Source of the DNA: Bradyrhizobium sp. SSBR45G
GTDB lineage: Bacteria > Pseudomonadota > Alphaproteobacteria > Rhizobiales > Xanthobacteraceae
Direction of reading: 5' to 3'
NCBI RefSeq assembly: GCF_030159255.1
Contig: NZ_BSCT01000001.1
Span: 248,001 to 312,000, forward strand
DNA length: 64,000 nt
Below are positions 36,896 through 45,966 of this stretch, one piece after another. The position numbers and the translations under genes are program-made. The notes beneath the pieces were generated by a model that worked only from the letters and a program-made list of their open reading frames with translations, was not told the origin of the DNA and searched no databases. Numbering within the stretch: position 1 is the first letter of the stretch; every line of letters starts with the position of its first letter.

Positions 36896-37007
36896 GTCAC
36901 ACGTGAGCACATCGGGCGGGGTGTCCTGGTGGAAGCCGTTCTCCTGCTGCCAAGCGGGAGAAGTCTTTTGCTTGCGGTGACGTGCCACGTTGTCGCGAGC
37001 CTGTTTG

Positions 37008-39278
37008 ATGATCTCCGCTCTCTCCGTCGCGTCGAAGCGACGCGTTCTTCTCCTGTCCTCAATTGCCATCCTGTGCCTGTCATCGCCGCCCGACGGCTGG
37101 TCACAGGACTCCAGGACGGAGCACGCGCTCGATCCTGTGGTGGTCGACCCGCCCACATCTCCGCGTGCGCGCCGCTCCGCCGCGGCTGACGTGAAGCGCG
37201 CCGCCGCCAGGCCGCTCCGTGGGCGTGCTCCCCCGCAGACCGACGTCGGGGCCGCGGTGCCGGCCAAGCCCGGCTTCGCCGCACCGACGCTGAACCTGAC
37301 CGGCGCGACCTCGACGGGCAGTCGGCTCGGCCTGACGCGGCTGCAGACGCCGGCGAGCATCGACGTGATTTCGGCCGAGACACTTGCCGAGCGCGGCCAG
37401 CAGAACGTCATCGATGCTGTGACCCAGAATGCCGTCGGCTTCACCGCGAGCCCGGCACCCGGCAATGGCGGGCTGTCCTTCAACACCCGCGGCTTCACCG
37501 GCAACGGTTCGGTGATGACGCTCTATGACGGCACGCGTCTCTACGTCGGCTCGGGGACGCTCACCTTTCCCTTCGATACCTGGTCGGCCGAGCGCATCGA
37601 GGTGCTGCGCGGCCCGGCCTCGGTAATGTATGGCGAGGGGGCGGTCGGCGGCGCCGTCAACGTCGTCTCGAAGCTGCCGCTGTGGGTTCAGCGCAACCAG
37701 GCGGAGATCTCGCTCGACAGCAACATGACGCGCCGGATCGCCGTCGACAGCGGCGGACCGGTCAGCAAGGACGTGGCCTACCGCATCACCGCGACCGGCA
37801 ACCTGTCGGACGGCTGGGTCGATCGCGACCGGACCTCGAATGTCGCGCTGCATGCGGCGGTTCAGGTCAAGCAGAATGAGGACGTCACCTGGACGATCTC
37901 GACCGACTATGGCGACCGCAGCCCCTCGCGCTATTTCGGCACGCCGCTGGTCAATGGCCGCATCCTCGAGACCCTGCGTTTCGAGAACTACAATATCGGC
38001 GACAGCAGCATCCGCTATCGGGACAGTTGGAACCAGGTCAAGACGGAATGGCAGGTCGCCGACGGCATTTCCGTCCGCAACACGCTCTATTATCTGAATA
38101 GTCGGCGGCACTGGAAGGATGTGGAGAGCTACGCCTACAATGCCACGACGGGACGCATCGACCGCAGCAGCTATATCGAGATCTTCCACGACCAGCAGCA
38201 GATCGGCGACCGATTCGATGCGACCTTCCGCGGCCATATCATGGGCATGGCCAACGAATTCGTGGCCGGGGTCGACGTCAACAACATCAGCTTCACCCAT
38301 ACCAACAACTCGCCCTATGGCGGCACGTCGTCGGTTGCGATGTACGACTTCGATCCGGGCGTGTTCTCCAGTCCCAATCGCACCGTGCCCGGCTTCGGCA
38401 GTACGACCAACCAGTACGGCCTGTTTGCCGAGAACCGCCTGTCGGTGACGGACCGGTTCGCGCTGATCGGCGGCATCCGGCAGGATGAGCCTACGATCGC
38501 GCGCACCGACTATGTGACTCCTGGCAACAGCTACGAGAAGTCCTATCACGCCACCAGCTGGCGCGCCGGCGCCGTCTATACGCCGATCAAGGATCTTGCC
38601 TTCTATGCCCAGTATGCGGTCGCCGTCGATCCGGTCGGCAATCTGATCACATTGTCGGCGGCGAACCGCAACTTCGCGCTGTCGAGCGGCAAGCAGATCG
38701 AAGTCGGCGTCAAGCAGTCGTTGTGGGGCGGCCGGGGCGAATGGACGCTGTCCGCCTATGAGATCGTCAAGAACAATTTGCTGGCGCGGGATCCTGCCAA
38801 TCCCTCCGTCACGGTTCAGGTCGGCCAGCAATCGTCGCGCGGCGTCGAGGCGTCGATCGGTCTCGTGCTCGATCATGGCTGGCGGATCGACGCCAACACG
38901 GCGCTGTTGCGCGCCAAATATGACGACTTCGTTCAGTCGGTCGGAGGCGCCGCCGTCAACTATGCCGGCAATGTCCCCGTCAACGTGCCGCAGACGGTCT
39001 CCAACGTCTGGGCGACCTGGGGCTTCGCGCCGAACTGGTCGGCCAATGCCGGCGTCCAGATCGTCGGCAGGACCTTTGCCGACAATGCCAACACGCTGGT
39101 GCGGCCGGCCTACACCGTCGTCAATGCCGGCGTCCAATGGAAGCCTGATCCAAATACCACGGTGTCGTTCCGCGTCTATAATCTGTTCGATGAGATCTAT
39201 GCGACGTCGGGCGGGACGACGCAGTGGCTGCTTGGTCAGCCGCGGACGGTCCAACTCGCCGTGAACGTGACGTTCTGA
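37008..39278 (+). CDS. TonB-dependent outer-membrane receptor under B12 control
   Basis: 756 residues from ATG 37008. After a signal-like N-terminus (VLLLSSIAILCLSSPPDGWSQ) and a disordered Arg/Pro-rich linker, a plug domain begins at about residue 110 (RLQTPASIDVISAETLAERGQQNVIDAV) with RIEVLRGPASVMYGEGAVGGAVNVVSK; the barrel ends in NVTF with terminal Phe. By similarity it looks siderophore-receptor-like, but the riboswitch directly upstream implies a corrinoid or cobalt-related ligand, or another metal. Two bases separate it from the PepSY gene. Confidence 0.9.
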   Translation: MISALSVASKRRVLLLSSIAILCLSSPPDGWSQDSRTEHALDPVVVDPPTSPRARRSAAADVKRAAARPLRGRAPPQTDVGAAVPAKPGFAAPTLNLTGATSTGSRLGLTRLQTPASIDVISAETLAERGQQNVIDAVTQNAVGFTASPAPGNGGLSFNTRGFTGNGSVMTLYDGTRLYVGSGTLTFPFDTWSAERIEVLRGPASVMYGEGAVGGAVNVVSKLPLWVQRNQAEISLDSNMTRRIAVDSGGPVSKDVAYRITATGNLSDGWVDRDRTSNVALHAAVQVKQNEDVTWTISTDYGDRSPSRYFGTPLVNGRILETLRFENYNIGDSSIRYRDSWNQVKTEWQVADGISVRNTLYYLNSRRHWKDVESYAYNATTGRIDRSSYIEIFHDQQQIGDRFDATFRGHIMGMANEFVAGVDVNNISFTHTNNSPYGGTSSVAMYDFDPGVFSSPNRTVPGFGSTTNQYGLFAENRLSVTDRFALIGGIRQDEPTIARTDYVTPGNSYEKSYHATSWRAGAVYTPIKDLAFYAQYAVAVDPVGNLITLSAANRNFALSSGKQIEVGVKQSLWGGRGEWTLSAYEIVKNNLLARDPANPSVTVQVGQQSSRGVEASIGLVLDHGWRIDANTALLRAKYDDFVQSVGGAAVNYAGNVPVNVPQTVSNVWATWGFAPNWSANAGVQIVGRTFADNANTLVRPAYTVVNAGVQWKPDPNTTVSFRVYNLFDEIYATSGGTTQWLLGQPRTVQLAVNVTF

Positions 39279-39280
39279 CC

Positions 39281-40729
39281 ATGCGCCGCCGGTTCGTTCG
39301 GACGGCGCGGCGGTGGCTGTATCTCAGCCACCGTTGGATCGGCATCGCCACCTGTCTGCTGTTCGCGATGTGGTTCGCGTCGGGCGTGGTGATGATGTAT
39401 GTCGCCTTTCCCAATCTTTCCGAGAGAGAACGGCTTGCGGCGCTGCCCGAGCTGGATTGGAGCCTGGTCGCGCTGTCGCCCGACGAGGCCTTGCGGAGTG
39501 CTGGGTCGACCTCCTACCCACGCGATCTCCGTCTGTCGATGCTCGGCGACGCGCCGGTGTATCGGCTGACCGGCTGGGATGGCGTCCGGCGCACGCTATC
39601 CGCCGTCGACGGCCGAACGGTGGAGCAGATCTCCGAACAACAGGCGCTTGCCGTGGCGAGATCGCATCCGGCGAGCCGCGCCCCCGTGGTCGCAGGGATG
39701 GTTCATCGCGACCAGTGGAGCGTGACGGCGCGCTACGATCCGTTGCGGCCGTTCTACCTGGTTGGGCTCGGTGACGCCGCCGGGACCGAGCTCTATGTGT
39801 CCGCGCGCTCCGGCGAGATCTTGCTGGATGCCAGCCGCGCGGAGCGCGTGTGGAATTGGCTCGGCGCCATCCCGCATTGGATCTATCCGACGGTGCTGCG
39901 CCAGGACGGAGCGTTGTGGCGCAGCGTCGTACTCTGGATCTCCGGCATCTGCCTCATCGTCGGCATCAGCGGCATCTGGATCGGTCTCCTCCGCGTGCGG
40001 CTGAGGCGCCGCTATGCGAGCGGGCGGATCACGCCGTATCGCGGCTGGATGGCGTGGCATCATCTCACGGGACTCGTCGCCGGATCCCTGGTGTTGACCT
40101 GGATGTTCTCGGGCTGGCTGTCGCTCAATCCGGGTGACGCCTTCGCCAATCGCGGCACCGCGCGCGAGACCCTGCAGCGTTACGCCGGCCATGACGCACC
40201 TGATGTGGCGGCCCGGTTGCCGGCCGTGCTGCCGCGCGACGCTGTCGAAGCGCGCTTCGTGTGGCTCCAGGGTGTTCCGCTGATGATCGTGGCTTCGCGC
40301 GACGGCTTGCAGACGCTACGCGATCCGGCCACGGGCGACGTCGTCCGGCTCACGACCGAACGCCTGCAGGCCGTTGCTGCGACGCTCATGCCGGGCGATC
40401 GCCTTGCGACGATGCAGCTGTACACGCAGTACGATTCCTACTGGTACGCCCATCATCAGCCTCGCGAGCTGCCGGTGCTTCGCGCGCAGTTCGACGATGT
40501 GGCCGGGACCTGGTTTCACATCAGCCCCGTCACCGGCGAGGTGCTCGGGCGCATCGACGACCGCCGGCGGATCTATCGCTGGCTCTTCAATGCGCTGCAC
40601 AGTTTCGATTTCGGGCTACTGCTCGCCTACCGCCCGCTCTGGGACGTCCTGGTGATCACGCTGTCGCTGCTCGGCGGCATCGTTTCGGTCAGCGGAGTGG
40701 TCATCGGGTGGCGCCTGCTGCGCAGATGA
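39281..40729 (+). CDS. PepSY-domain transmembrane protein, partner of the TonB receptor
   Basis: 482 residues from ATG 39281. SHRWIGIATCLLFAMWFASGVVMMYVAFP is the first helix of the PepSY-TM fold; further helices occur at about 220-245, 265-285 and 450-475, with periplasmic PepSY segments between them. Related proteins (PiuB-like) are thought to reduce or release iron-siderophore cargo next to TonB receptors. Being co-transcribed under a B12 riboswitch, it may handle an imported corrinoid or its metal. That is inference. Confidence 0.85.
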   Translation: MRRRFVRTARRWLYLSHRWIGIATCLLFAMWFASGVVMMYVAFPNLSERERLAALPELDWSLVALSPDEALRSAGSTSYPRDLRLSMLGDAPVYRLTGWDGVRRTLSAVDGRTVEQISEQQALAVARSHPASRAPVVAGMVHRDQWSVTARYDPLRPFYLVGLGDAAGTELYVSARSGEILLDASRAERVWNWLGAIPHWIYPTVLRQDGALWRSVVLWISGICLIVGISGIWIGLLRVRLRRRYASGRITPYRGWMAWHHLTGLVAGSLVLTWMFSGWLSLNPGDAFANRGTARETLQRYAGHDAPDVAARLPAVLPRDAVEARFVWLQGVPLMIVASRDGLQTLRDPATGDVVRLTTERLQAVAATLMPGDRLATMQLYTQYDSYWYAHHQPRELPVLRAQFDDVAGTWFHISPVTGEVLGRIDDRRRIYRWLFNALHSFDFGLLLAYRPLWDVLVITLSLLGGIVSVSGVVIGWRLLRR

Positions 40730-40810
40730 TGCAGCGCCTGGCGAAGGGCTCAGCGACCGGCGCGACGAATCATCGCTGTGGAGAATGCCGGGGCAGTGGG
40801 GAGGCCGAGG

Positions 40811-41221
40811 TCAGAGCGGACGCCGGCTCGCAATCGGGGCGGATGAGCTCGGCAGGCCGTTGACCGGGGCGGAGCCGGCCGGGCGGACGCGCCTGGCCGA
40901 CTGCCGCCATTGCCGGACGTTCACGAAGATTCCGGCGAGCAGCAGCGGCGCGGCGGCGGCCGCCGCCATCAAGGGCGACAGCGGTTTCGGCGAGATCATC
41001 TCCAGGACCATTTCGGAGACCATCCAGAGCGTCCCGAACACGACGGCGAAATCGAGCGGAGGGATGCGCAGCCAGTACAAAAAGCCTGCGACCAGGACCG
41101 CCGGGGCGAGGGCGGGGCCAATCATGTAAAAGGTCAGCTCCGGCGGCGTCAGGGCGTCGAGAAGCATGGACGCCAGCAGCCAGAGGCTGAAGAACATCAC
41201 TGCGCCGTCGAGATATCGCAT
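40811..41221 (-). CDS. Small four-helix membrane protein
   Basis: 136 residues from ATG 41221, which has a GGAGGTGG ribosome site. Four hydrophobic helices (MFFSLWLLASMLL; FYMIGPALAPAVLVAGFLYWL; FAVVFGTLWMVSEMVL; LMAAAAAAPLLLAGIFV) and a disordered Arg/Pro tail. No family recognised; it is convergent with the PepSY gene. Confidence 0.65.
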   Translation of the reverse strand: MRYLDGAVMFFSLWLLASMLLDALTPPELTFYMIGPALAPAVLVAGFLYWLRIPPLDFAVVFGTLWMVSEMVLEMISPKPLSPLMAAAAAAPLLLAGIFVNVRQWRQSARRVRPAGSAPVNGLPSSSAPIASRRPL

Positions 41222-41242
41222 GGACCACCTCCGCCGCGACAT

Positions 41243-41621
41243 TTTGGCGCAATCTTTGGCTGGTTTGTGACTGTTTCGTCAAGTCGGGAACTTCCAAGCC
41301 GCCGCCGGCTCGCGTCACCGGAGGCCTGGACGGGGCACAGCCGCCCGCGCCGCACCATCTGGATACCTCCCGCGACCATGCCTCCGTCGAGAACACGGCA
41401 TGTCGGGCTGGTCTGGGCATGAGGTCCGAGGCATCACGTCCGAGGCGCTTGGTGCATGACGTGGCGGACGTGGAAGACATCCTGAAGCAGGCTGGCGCAC
41501 GGCGTGTCAGCACGCGTTGAACGTGTCATGTGAGACGGCGCCCCCGGCGCGGCTGCCGGTATAAAGTTTATAGATCAGCCAGGATCTGGCATATCCGCAC
41601 GGCTCCGCGGGACCATGCGCC
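41243..41621. other. Region without a convincing gene
   Basis: 379 bases upstream of the NADAR remnant. A 33-codon frame at 41419-41520 is open but has no ribosome site. No hairpin or operator stands out. Confidence 0.4.
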
Positions 41622-41882
41622 ATGCCCATCGAAGATGTCGAAACCCTGATCCGAGTCATCGCCTCCGGCCGTAGGCCGGAGCTTCTGCTGTTCTGGGGCC
41701 ACACCGCCAAGGCCAATGACGTTGGCAAGCACGTGCTCAGCCAGTGGTGGCCCGCGGCGTTCACGCTCGACGGTCTGACCTACGCGACCGCCGACGATCC
41801 GCAGGCGCGCGATCCCGCCGCCTGGCTCGGCCTCAACCTGCTGGGTTTCGCGCTGATGCAGGCACGCACAGCGCTCGGCTGA
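41622..41882 (+). pseudogene. NADAR-family protein with its catalytic middle deleted
   Basis: 86 residues. The first 57 match the start of NADAR (YbiA/DUF1768) N-glycosidases: LLFWGH...LSQWWPAAFTLDGLTYATA. Normally this runs on into the EHW/EHxMM segment and about 85-95 further residues before the C-terminal WGLNLLGFALM. Here YATA is joined directly to DDPQARDPAAWLGLNLLGFALMQAR, so the middle is missing in frame (junction near 41790). The deleted part holds the active-site glutamate and most of the pocket, so catalysis is unlikely. NADAR proteins act on ADP-ribose-type or damaged riboflavin intermediates. It is convergent with pnkp. Confidence 0.75.
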
Positions 41883-41916
41883 GCTCGGCGGCTTGCCTGC
41901 TGCGGCGCTTGGCCGC

Positions 41917-44475
41917 TCACAGCCGCGGATCAATCGGCTCGCTCTCCAAGGCCAGCACGGCAAAGACGCATTCGTGCACGCGGCGCAGCGGCTCGCGGGC
42001 GACGAAGCGGGTCAGCGCCTCGTGGCCGAGCGCGAATTCGCTCAAGGCGAGCTTCCGCTTGCCCTCGAGCTTGCGCGGCCGCAGCCGCGCGAGATGCTCC
42101 GGCGCATCGTATTCCGGGCCGTAGATGATGCGCAGATATTCGCTCCCGCGCACCTTCAGCGCCGGCTGGATCAGGCCCTTCGGCCCGCGCGCAACGAAGC
42201 CTTTGGGCTTCACCACCATGCCTTCGCCGCCGCCCGCCGTGAGCTGCTCCCACCAGCCGATCGCGTCATTGACCGCCGTGTCATCCGCCAGCGTCACCGT
42301 GCGCCATTGCGTGCGCGCGATGACCGGGTCGGCTGCTGCCAGCCGGTCGGCCAGCGTCATGTGCCAGACGTGGTCGTGATCGAACCAGACCCGGCCCTCG
42401 CTGGCGAGCAGGTGAAACGGCGCGACCTCGAGATCATCGATGCTGCTGACCGGCCAGACATAGGGGGCCCAGGCCTGGCCATAGCGCCGCGCGCGCGTGA
42501 CGCGCTCCCGGACATGATCGCCGAGCGCCGCGACGTCGAGCCCCCGGGCCGCGGCGCGCGCCAGTGCATCCGCTGCCGCGTCCAGGCCCACGACCGATGA
42601 CGCTGCGACCGGCGCATACTGGCTCTCGATCAGGCTGCCGGCCTTGGCCGACCACGGCATGATCTCGGCGTCGAGCAGCAGCCAGTCGGACTGCAGCTCC
42701 TGCCACAGCCCGGCGCGCTCGACAGCGCCGCGCAGCCGCGCCAGCAGCGCTTCGGTCATGGTGGGATCGTTGAAGAAGGCGCGGCCGGTGCGGGTCCAGA
42801 TCGCGCCGCTCTCGTCGCCGGCGATGCCGAAGCGGGCCTTGGCGACATCGGCACTGCTGCACAGTGCGATGACCGCGCGCGAGCCCATGTGCTTCTCCTC
42901 GCACACCACCTCGGCGACATTGCGCGCGCGGAAATGCGCGAACGCCTCCTCGGGACGCTCCAGCCAGCCCTCGCGGGCGCTGGTCTCCGACGGCGACATG
43001 GTCGGCGGCAGATAGACCAGCCATTGCGGCGCGAGCGCAAAGCGACTCATCACCTCCAGCGCCGCCGCCGCGTTCTCCTCGGCCACGACGACGCGCCCCT
43101 TCAGCGTGGTGTCGATCCAGCGCCGGCCGCTGACGTCAGCGATGTCGAGCAACTGGTCTGCCTCGGCCTGCGCCGAAACAGTGCCCGCGCGGGCGGTGAG
43201 CGGACGGACCGGCTCGCACCAGACGCGCTCGGCCTCGACCTCGACGAGCTCGCGCTCGGGCCAGCGCAGCGCGGTCAAGCGGCCGCCGAATACGCAGCCG
43301 GTGTCGAGGCACAGCGTGTTGTTGATCCATTCGGCGTTGAGCACCGGCGTGTGGCCATGGACGACGGCGGTCGGCCCGCGATAATTGGCGGCCCAGTCGG
43401 CGCGCACGGGCAGGCCGAACTCGTCGATCTCGCCGGTGGTCTCGCCATACAGCGCGAACTCGCGCACCGCGCCTGAGCCGCGGCCGATCATCTCCTCCTT
43501 CAGCCCGGCATGGGCGACCGCGAGCCGGCCGCCGTCGAGCCAGACATGGCTGCGCAGGCCGTCGAGAAAGCCGGGCAGGGCGTCGCAAAAGCCGCGATCC
43601 TCGCTCGCAAGCTGATCGATCGTGGCCTGCAGGCCATGCGCGATGGTGACCTTGCGGCCCGCCAGCCAACGCCCGAACTTGCGGTCGTGGTTGCCCTGCA
43701 CGGCATAGGCGCTGCCGGCCGCGACCATGTGCATGACGATGCGCAGCACGTCCGGCGATTGCGGGCCGCGGTCGACGAGGTCGCCGACGAACACCAGCTT
43801 GCGCCCCGCGGGCGGCGTCACGGTGACGGCGCGGCGGCCCTCCTCGTCGTGCCATGTGACCTGGTAGCCGAGCTTCGCCAGCAGCGCCTGCAACTCGCCG
43901 GCGCAGCCATGGACGTCGCCGATGATGTCGAACGGGCCGGCATCGTGGCGCTTGTCGGTCCACAGCGGCTGCCGCGCGACGGTCGCCGCCTCGATGCGCT
44001 CAACGCTGTCGAGCTTCCACACCTGGCGGAAGCCTTCGCGCTGCAGGCCGCCGAGGCCGCGGCGGATTTCCGAGACCATGCGCTGCACGACCGGGCCGCC
44101 GAAGGCGCGCTCGGGGCGCGACCTGTTTCGTTCGATACAGATGTCGATGCCGGGATCGAACACGATCGCGACCGGCAGCGCGTGCCATTTGCGCGCGAGC
44201 TCGATCCAGCCCTTGCGGTCGGCTGTGCGCACATTGGTGGCGTCGACCACCGCGAGCCGGCGATGCTTCAGCCTTCGGCCGGCGATCTCGCGCACGATGT
44301 CGAAGGCGTCCGCGGAGACGCTCTGGTCGGTCTCGTCGTCGGCGACCAGGGCGCGGCAATGATCCGAGGAGATCACTTCGGTGGGCAGGAAATGCTTGGC
44401 GGCGAAGGTCGACTTGCCGGAGCCGGTCGAGCCGATCAGCACGACCAGCGCGAAGTCGGGGATTTCGATGTTCAT
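41917..44475 (-). CDS. pnkp: Polynucleotide kinase-phosphatase/ligase of the bacterial RNA repair system
   Basis: 852 residues, three catalytic modules in order. Kinase: GSTGSGKS P-loop at residues 15-22. Binuclear metallophosphatase: GDVHGC near 185, GDLVDRGP, GNHD near 260, HGHTPV. Adenylyltransferase/ligase: EKHMGSR near 527 with the nucleophile lysine, and GMVVKPKG near 750 (motif V lysine). It heals 2',3'-cyclic phosphate and 5'-OH ends at broken tRNA and, with Hen1, seals them. It begins eight bases after the hen1 stop, the usual pairing, and is the last gene of the Y-RNA/rsr/hen1/pnkp unit. Confidence 0.95.
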   Translation of the reverse strand: MNIEIPDFALVVLIGSTGSGKSTFAAKHFLPTEVISSDHCRALVADDETDQSVSADAFDIVREIAGRRLKHRRLAVVDATNVRTADRKGWIELARKWHALPVAIVFDPGIDICIERNRSRPERAFGGPVVQRMVSEIRRGLGGLQREGFRQVWKLDSVERIEAATVARQPLWTDKRHDAGPFDIIGDVHGCAGELQALLAKLGYQVTWHDEEGRRAVTVTPPAGRKLVFVGDLVDRGPQSPDVLRIVMHMVAAGSAYAVQGNHDRKFGRWLAGRKVTIAHGLQATIDQLASEDRGFCDALPGFLDGLRSHVWLDGGRLAVAHAGLKEEMIGRGSGAVREFALYGETTGEIDEFGLPVRADWAANYRGPTAVVHGHTPVLNAEWINNTLCLDTGCVFGGRLTALRWPERELVEVEAERVWCEPVRPLTARAGTVSAQAEADQLLDIADVSGRRWIDTTLKGRVVVAEENAAAALEVMSRFALAPQWLVYLPPTMSPSETSAREGWLERPEEAFAHFRARNVAEVVCEEKHMGSRAVIALCSSADVAKARFGIAGDESGAIWTRTGRAFFNDPTMTEALLARLRGAVERAGLWQELQSDWLLLDAEIMPWSAKAGSLIESQYAPVAASSVVGLDAAADALARAAARGLDVAALGDHVRERVTRARRYGQAWAPYVWPVSSIDDLEVAPFHLLASEGRVWFDHDHVWHMTLADRLAAADPVIARTQWRTVTLADDTAVNDAIGWWEQLTAGGGEGMVVKPKGFVARGPKGLIQPALKVRGSEYLRIIYGPEYDAPEHLARLRPRKLEGKRKLALSEFALGHEALTRFVAREPLRRVHECVFAVLALESEPIDPRL

Positions 44476-44483
44476 GAATGTGC

Positions 44484-45863
44484 TCAGCGGGTGAAGACGG
44501 CCATCTGGGTCGGCGCGCCCAGGGTTTCGTCGTGATGGCCGATGCCGGAGACGGCGACCTGATAGTTGAAGGCGGTACAGATATGCGTCGCCCAGCCGGC
44601 AAATTCAGCGCGCGTCCATTCGAAGCGGTGGTCGCGATGGCGGAACTGGCCGGCGGGCAGGCTCGGAAACAAGGCGTTGTAGTCGGCGTTCGGCGTGGTC
44701 ACGATGACCGCGCGCGGATGAGCCGCGCCGAACACGACGCGCTCGACCAGCGGCAGCCGGTCCGGATCGAGATGCTCGATCACCTCGACCAGCGCGGCGG
44801 CATCGGCCTCGGCCCAGCGCGCATCGCGATAGGTGAGCGAGCCGTGGAGCAGCGTGACGCGGCCCTCGGGCGGACCGCCGAGCGCGCCGAGCTTCAGCCG
44901 CTTGGCTGCGCGCTCCAGCTCGCGGGCGGCAGGATCGAGGCCGATCAGGCGTTCGGCGAAACGCTCGCGGACGAGAAGCTGCAGCAGCTTGCCTTCGCCG
45001 CAGCCGAGATCGGCGATGGTCCTGGCGCCGCTGGCGCGCAGTGCCTCGACGACCGCGGACAGGCGCAGATCGTTGAGGCGGATCGGCGTCTCCAGCGTCT
45101 CCTCGGTCTCGCTGCGCGCATCGGGATCGAGCGCCTCGTCCTGCGTCTCCGGCGCGAGCCGGGCCAGCGCCGCCCGGGCCAGCACGCCGCGATGGCGCAG
45201 GTAGCGGCGCACGATCAGCTCCTTGGCGGGATGGGCGTCGAGCCAGCCTTCGCCGCGCTTGAGCAGCTTGTCGATCTCCTCGTCGCCGACCCAATAGTGC
45301 TTGGCGTCGTCCATGACGGGGATCAGCACGTAGAGATGGTTCAACAGCGCGCTGAGCCTGGCGGTGCCGCGCAGCGTGAGCCGCACGTAGCGGCTGGTCG
45401 GATCGCCCTGCGGTCCCGCCACGGCCGCGACCTCGACCTCCCAGCCGAGCGGCTCGAACAGCTGCCGCAGCACGGCTTCGCCGCCGCGCAGGGGCAGGGG
45501 CGTCACGACGGCTTCCAGCGGAATGGCGCTGTCGGCGAGCTCCTGGCGGCTGCTGCTGACGCCGTTCATCGCGGTCCGGAACGCCTTGTTGAGCGCGACC
45601 GACAGGAACGAGGACGCGGCATAGGGCCGGTCGTTGACGTATTGATCGAGCAGCCCGTCGCTCTGGCCCTTGCCGCGCACGAGGCCGATCGGATCGACGT
45701 CGAGCACCAGCGCCGCCTCGCAGCGGCTCTCGCTGGCCTCCGGATAGACGATCAGCGCCTTGCCATAGGTGAGCTCGAGCTCATGCAGCCTGTCCGGATG
45801 CTTGTTGAGCAGGAAGCCGAGATCGGTGGCGGGCTGGTGGGTGGTGGCGATGGAGAGAAACAT
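44484..45863 (-). CDS. hen1: 3'-terminal RNA ribose 2'-O-methyltransferase Hen1
   Basis: 459 residues from ATG 45863 (MFLSIATTHQPATDLGFLLNKHP, the usual family start; a GTG at 45899 would add 12 residues). The N-terminal half is the Pnkp-activating domain. The C-terminal methyltransferase has IADLGCGEGKLLQLL (SAM site, near 286), EVIEH (ExxEH metal motif, near 358) and HRDHRFEWT (metal histidine, near 408). It methylates the 3'-terminal ribose of cleaved RNA before Pnkp seals it, which makes the repaired site resistant to the same toxin. Confidence 0.95.
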   Translation of the reverse strand: MFLSIATTHQPATDLGFLLNKHPDRLHELELTYGKALIVYPEASESRCEAALVLDVDPIGLVRGKGQSDGLLDQYVNDRPYAASSFLSVALNKAFRTAMNGVSSSRQELADSAIPLEAVVTPLPLRGGEAVLRQLFEPLGWEVEVAAVAGPQGDPTSRYVRLTLRGTARLSALLNHLYVLIPVMDDAKHYWVGDEEIDKLLKRGEGWLDAHPAKELIVRRYLRHRGVLARAALARLAPETQDEALDPDARSETEETLETPIRLNDLRLSAVVEALRASGARTIADLGCGEGKLLQLLVRERFAERLIGLDPAARELERAAKRLKLGALGGPPEGRVTLLHGSLTYRDARWAEADAAALVEVIEHLDPDRLPLVERVVFGAAHPRAVIVTTPNADYNALFPSLPAGQFRHRDHRFEWTRAEFAGWATHICTAFNYQVAVSGIGHHDETLGAPTQMAVFTR

Positions 45864-45966
45864 GGCGTCAGTTAAACCAATCCGCTTGATGTGATCCACT
45901 CGAGATGCAGGCGAACATATGCAGGCAGACCCGGGCGCGTCTGTGACGCGTCCGGGCCCATTGTCG

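Noticed and set aside
37101..39254. 717-codon minus-strand frame across the TonB receptor
   Set aside because: Exactly antisense to a clear receptor with plug and barrel motifs; no domain of its own.
41419..41520. 33-codon frame before the NADAR remnant
   Set aside because: No ribosome site, no conserved pattern; length is expected by chance.
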